Source: Parachlamydiaceae bacterium
GTDB lineage: Bacteria > Chlamydiota > Chlamydiia > Chlamydiales > Parachlamydiaceae
Assembly (NCBI GenBank): GCA_013815395.1
Contig: JACDGH010000143.1
Coordinates: 1 to 6,767 of the forward strand
Length of the DNA: 6,767 nt
Direction: 5' to 3'
A program made the position numbers and the translations under genes. This document shows, one piece after another, positions 5,725-6,767 of this stretch. The first letter of the stretch is position 1, and each line of letters opens with the position of its first letter. The notes beneath the pieces are model-generated. The model had not been told where the DNA came from. It did not search any database and was given only the letters and a program-made list of their open reading frames with translations.

Positions 5725-6750
5725 ATGAACTTCTATTTATTTATCTTATTTTTTTCCCTTTTTTCATGTCGGATATGGAGTGATGAAATTTTTGATTTCT
5801 CTCAAGAAGAGAGATTTCTTAAGAATATTACCCAACTCACTTTCCCTTCCATGGGCTTCGAAAAAGCAGGCGAAGCTTATTTTTCTTCCGATGGCGAAAA
5901 CATCGCTTTTCAAGCTGTTCCACAAGGTGAAAAGCACTATCAAATCTATGTTATGAAATTAAATCAAAAGCAAGGCACTCCTTATATGGTAAGCACCGGG
6001 AAGGGAGCGTGCACATGCCCTTATTTTCATCCAGATGGAAACAAAATCATTTTTGCCTCCAGTCATGAGGATCCCAATCTCAATTCTGAAAATAAAGAGG
6101 CTTCTGGCTATAAACGAAGTAACGGGGAATATTCCTGGGATTTCACCCCATACATGAATATTTATGAAGCCAATCTAGATGGAACTGGTTTAAAAGCTTT
6201 GACCAGAGGCTCTGAATACCACGCAGAATGCGCTTATTCTACCGATGGGTCTCGTATCGTTTTTGCCTCTAATAAAGATGGAGCAATGAACATCTTCACT
6301 ATACATGCTGGTGGAACAAATCTGCAGCAAGTGACCTTCAATGATGCCTGCTACAATGGGGGGCCATTTTTCTCACCTGATGGTAACCAAATTATTTTTA
6401 GGTCAGATCGACAGAGGCGCCACTACTTACAAATCTATGTAATTAATGCGGATGGCACTCATGAACGTCAATTAACCAATAATCATTCAGTTAATTGGGC
6501 CCCCTATTGGCATCCCAGTGGTAAAGTAATTGCTTTTACCACTTCTCTGCATGGACATATGCATTACGAAATTTATGGCATGAATATAGAAAGTGGGGCT
6601 TGCTGCAGATTAACACATCATAGTAATTTCGATGGATTACCAGCTTTTACGCTAGATGGTCAAAAAATGATGTGGACCTCCAAAAGAGGTGCTGATAACA
6701 CCTGTCAAATCTTCTTGGCTGATTTTTTCATGCCTGAAGAGCTTAATTAA
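5725..6750 (+). CDS. Exported PD40/TolB-like six-bladed beta-propeller protein
   Basis: The 341 residues start with a hydrophobic signal sequence (MNFYLFILFFSLFSC, likely cleaved near S19-D20). Six PD40 (WD40-like TolB) motifs of the form F-S/H-x-DG-x-x-I-x-F follow, centred at about 53-64, 101-112, 171-182, 216-227, 261-272 and 307-318, which is one complete propeller. Spacing is 45-48 residues except for a 70-residue interval between motifs two and three, where an insertion (about 113-140) occurs. Blocks such as CPYFHPDGNKIIFASS, NIYEANLDGTGLKALT and APYWHPSGKVIAFTTS resemble the propeller part of larger PD40 proteins in other phyla. It lacks the N-terminal domain of true TolB, and no pal or tolA is adjacent. 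A binding or scaffold role outside the cytoplasm is inferred. A good RBS, AAAGG (5713-5717), lies seven bases before ATG. It follows the C39-like gene by 66 bp and may be partly co-transcribed. The gene is complete; the last 17 bases hold nothing recognisable. Confidence 0.88.
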   Translation: MNFYLFILFFSLFSCRIWSDEIFDFSQEERFLKNITQLTFPSMGFEKAGEAYFSSDGENIAFQAVPQGEKHYQIYVMKLNQKQGTPYMVSTGKGACTCPYFHPDGNKIIFASSHEDPNLNSENKEASGYKRSNGEYSWDFTPYMNIYEANLDGTGLKALTRGSEYHAECAYSTDGSRIVFASNKDGAMNIFTIHAGGTNLQQVTFNDACYNGGPFFSPDGNQIIFRSDRQRRHYLQIYVINADGTHERQLTNNHSVNWAPYWHPSGKVIAFTTSLHGHMHYEIYGMNIESGACCRLTHHSNFDGLPAFTLDGQKMMWTSKRGADNTCQIFLADFFMPEELN

Positions 6751-6767
6751 ATTTAACGATATTTAGG

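Noticed and set aside
5725..6750. TolB of the Tol-Pal system
   Set aside because: There is no TolB N-terminal domain, and pal, tolA, tolQ and tolR are not nearby.

Overview
This is an AT-rich, gene-dense piece of a Gram-negative bacterial chromosome. The outer-membrane evidence is direct: the first gene ends in an autotransporter beta-barrel whose last residue is the Phe typical of outer-membrane proteins, and three further products look exported. My best guess for the source is an environmental, amoeba-associated chlamydia-like bacterium (Parachlamydia/Protochlamydia/Neochlamydia type). I base that on base composition, scarce Shine-Dalgarno sites, an autotransporter with a poly-G run, and the mixture of acquired-looking accessory enzymes. 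This is an inference from general resemblance, and another AT-rich intracellular Gram-negative is possible. There are no RNA genes, transposase genes, CRISPR arrays or obvious prophage genes.

Layout from left to right. (1) At 3-1622 (+) is the 3' part of an autotransporter. Its passenger has four complete and one decaying ~45-residue HAF-like repeats, followed by a linker with a CCC cluster and a ~278-residue barrel that carries a G7 run. The real start lies left of the window. (2) At 1780-2130 (+) is a small thioredoxin-fold ArsC/Spx-family protein of the YusI-like type. (3) At 2193-2942 (-) is a classical short-chain dehydrogenase/reductase, convergent with the previous gene and with its own strong-looking RBS and promoter. 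(4) At 2943-3141 is a ~200-bp spacer holding that promoter and a base-composition island with a direct repeat. (5) At 3142-4608 (-) is a serine beta-lactamase/D-Ala-D-Ala-carboxypeptidase-fold hydrolase. Its signal peptide appears to begin upstream of the only ATG. (6) At 4657-5658 (+), divergent from it by only 48 bp, is a secreted C39-like cysteine peptidase. (7) At 5725-6750 (+) is a secreted six-bladed PD40/TolB-like beta-propeller, 66 bp further on and preceded by a perfect 15-bp palindrome.

The genes do not form one recognisable pathway. The right half (serine hydrolase, cysteine peptidase, propeller) is a run of predicted exported proteins around a very compact divergent promoter, which hints at a shared envelope or host-interaction role but does not prove it. 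The left autotransporter is the other surface component. The Spx-like protein and the SDR are cytosolic and probably independent. I see no convincing intrinsic terminator anywhere in the window.
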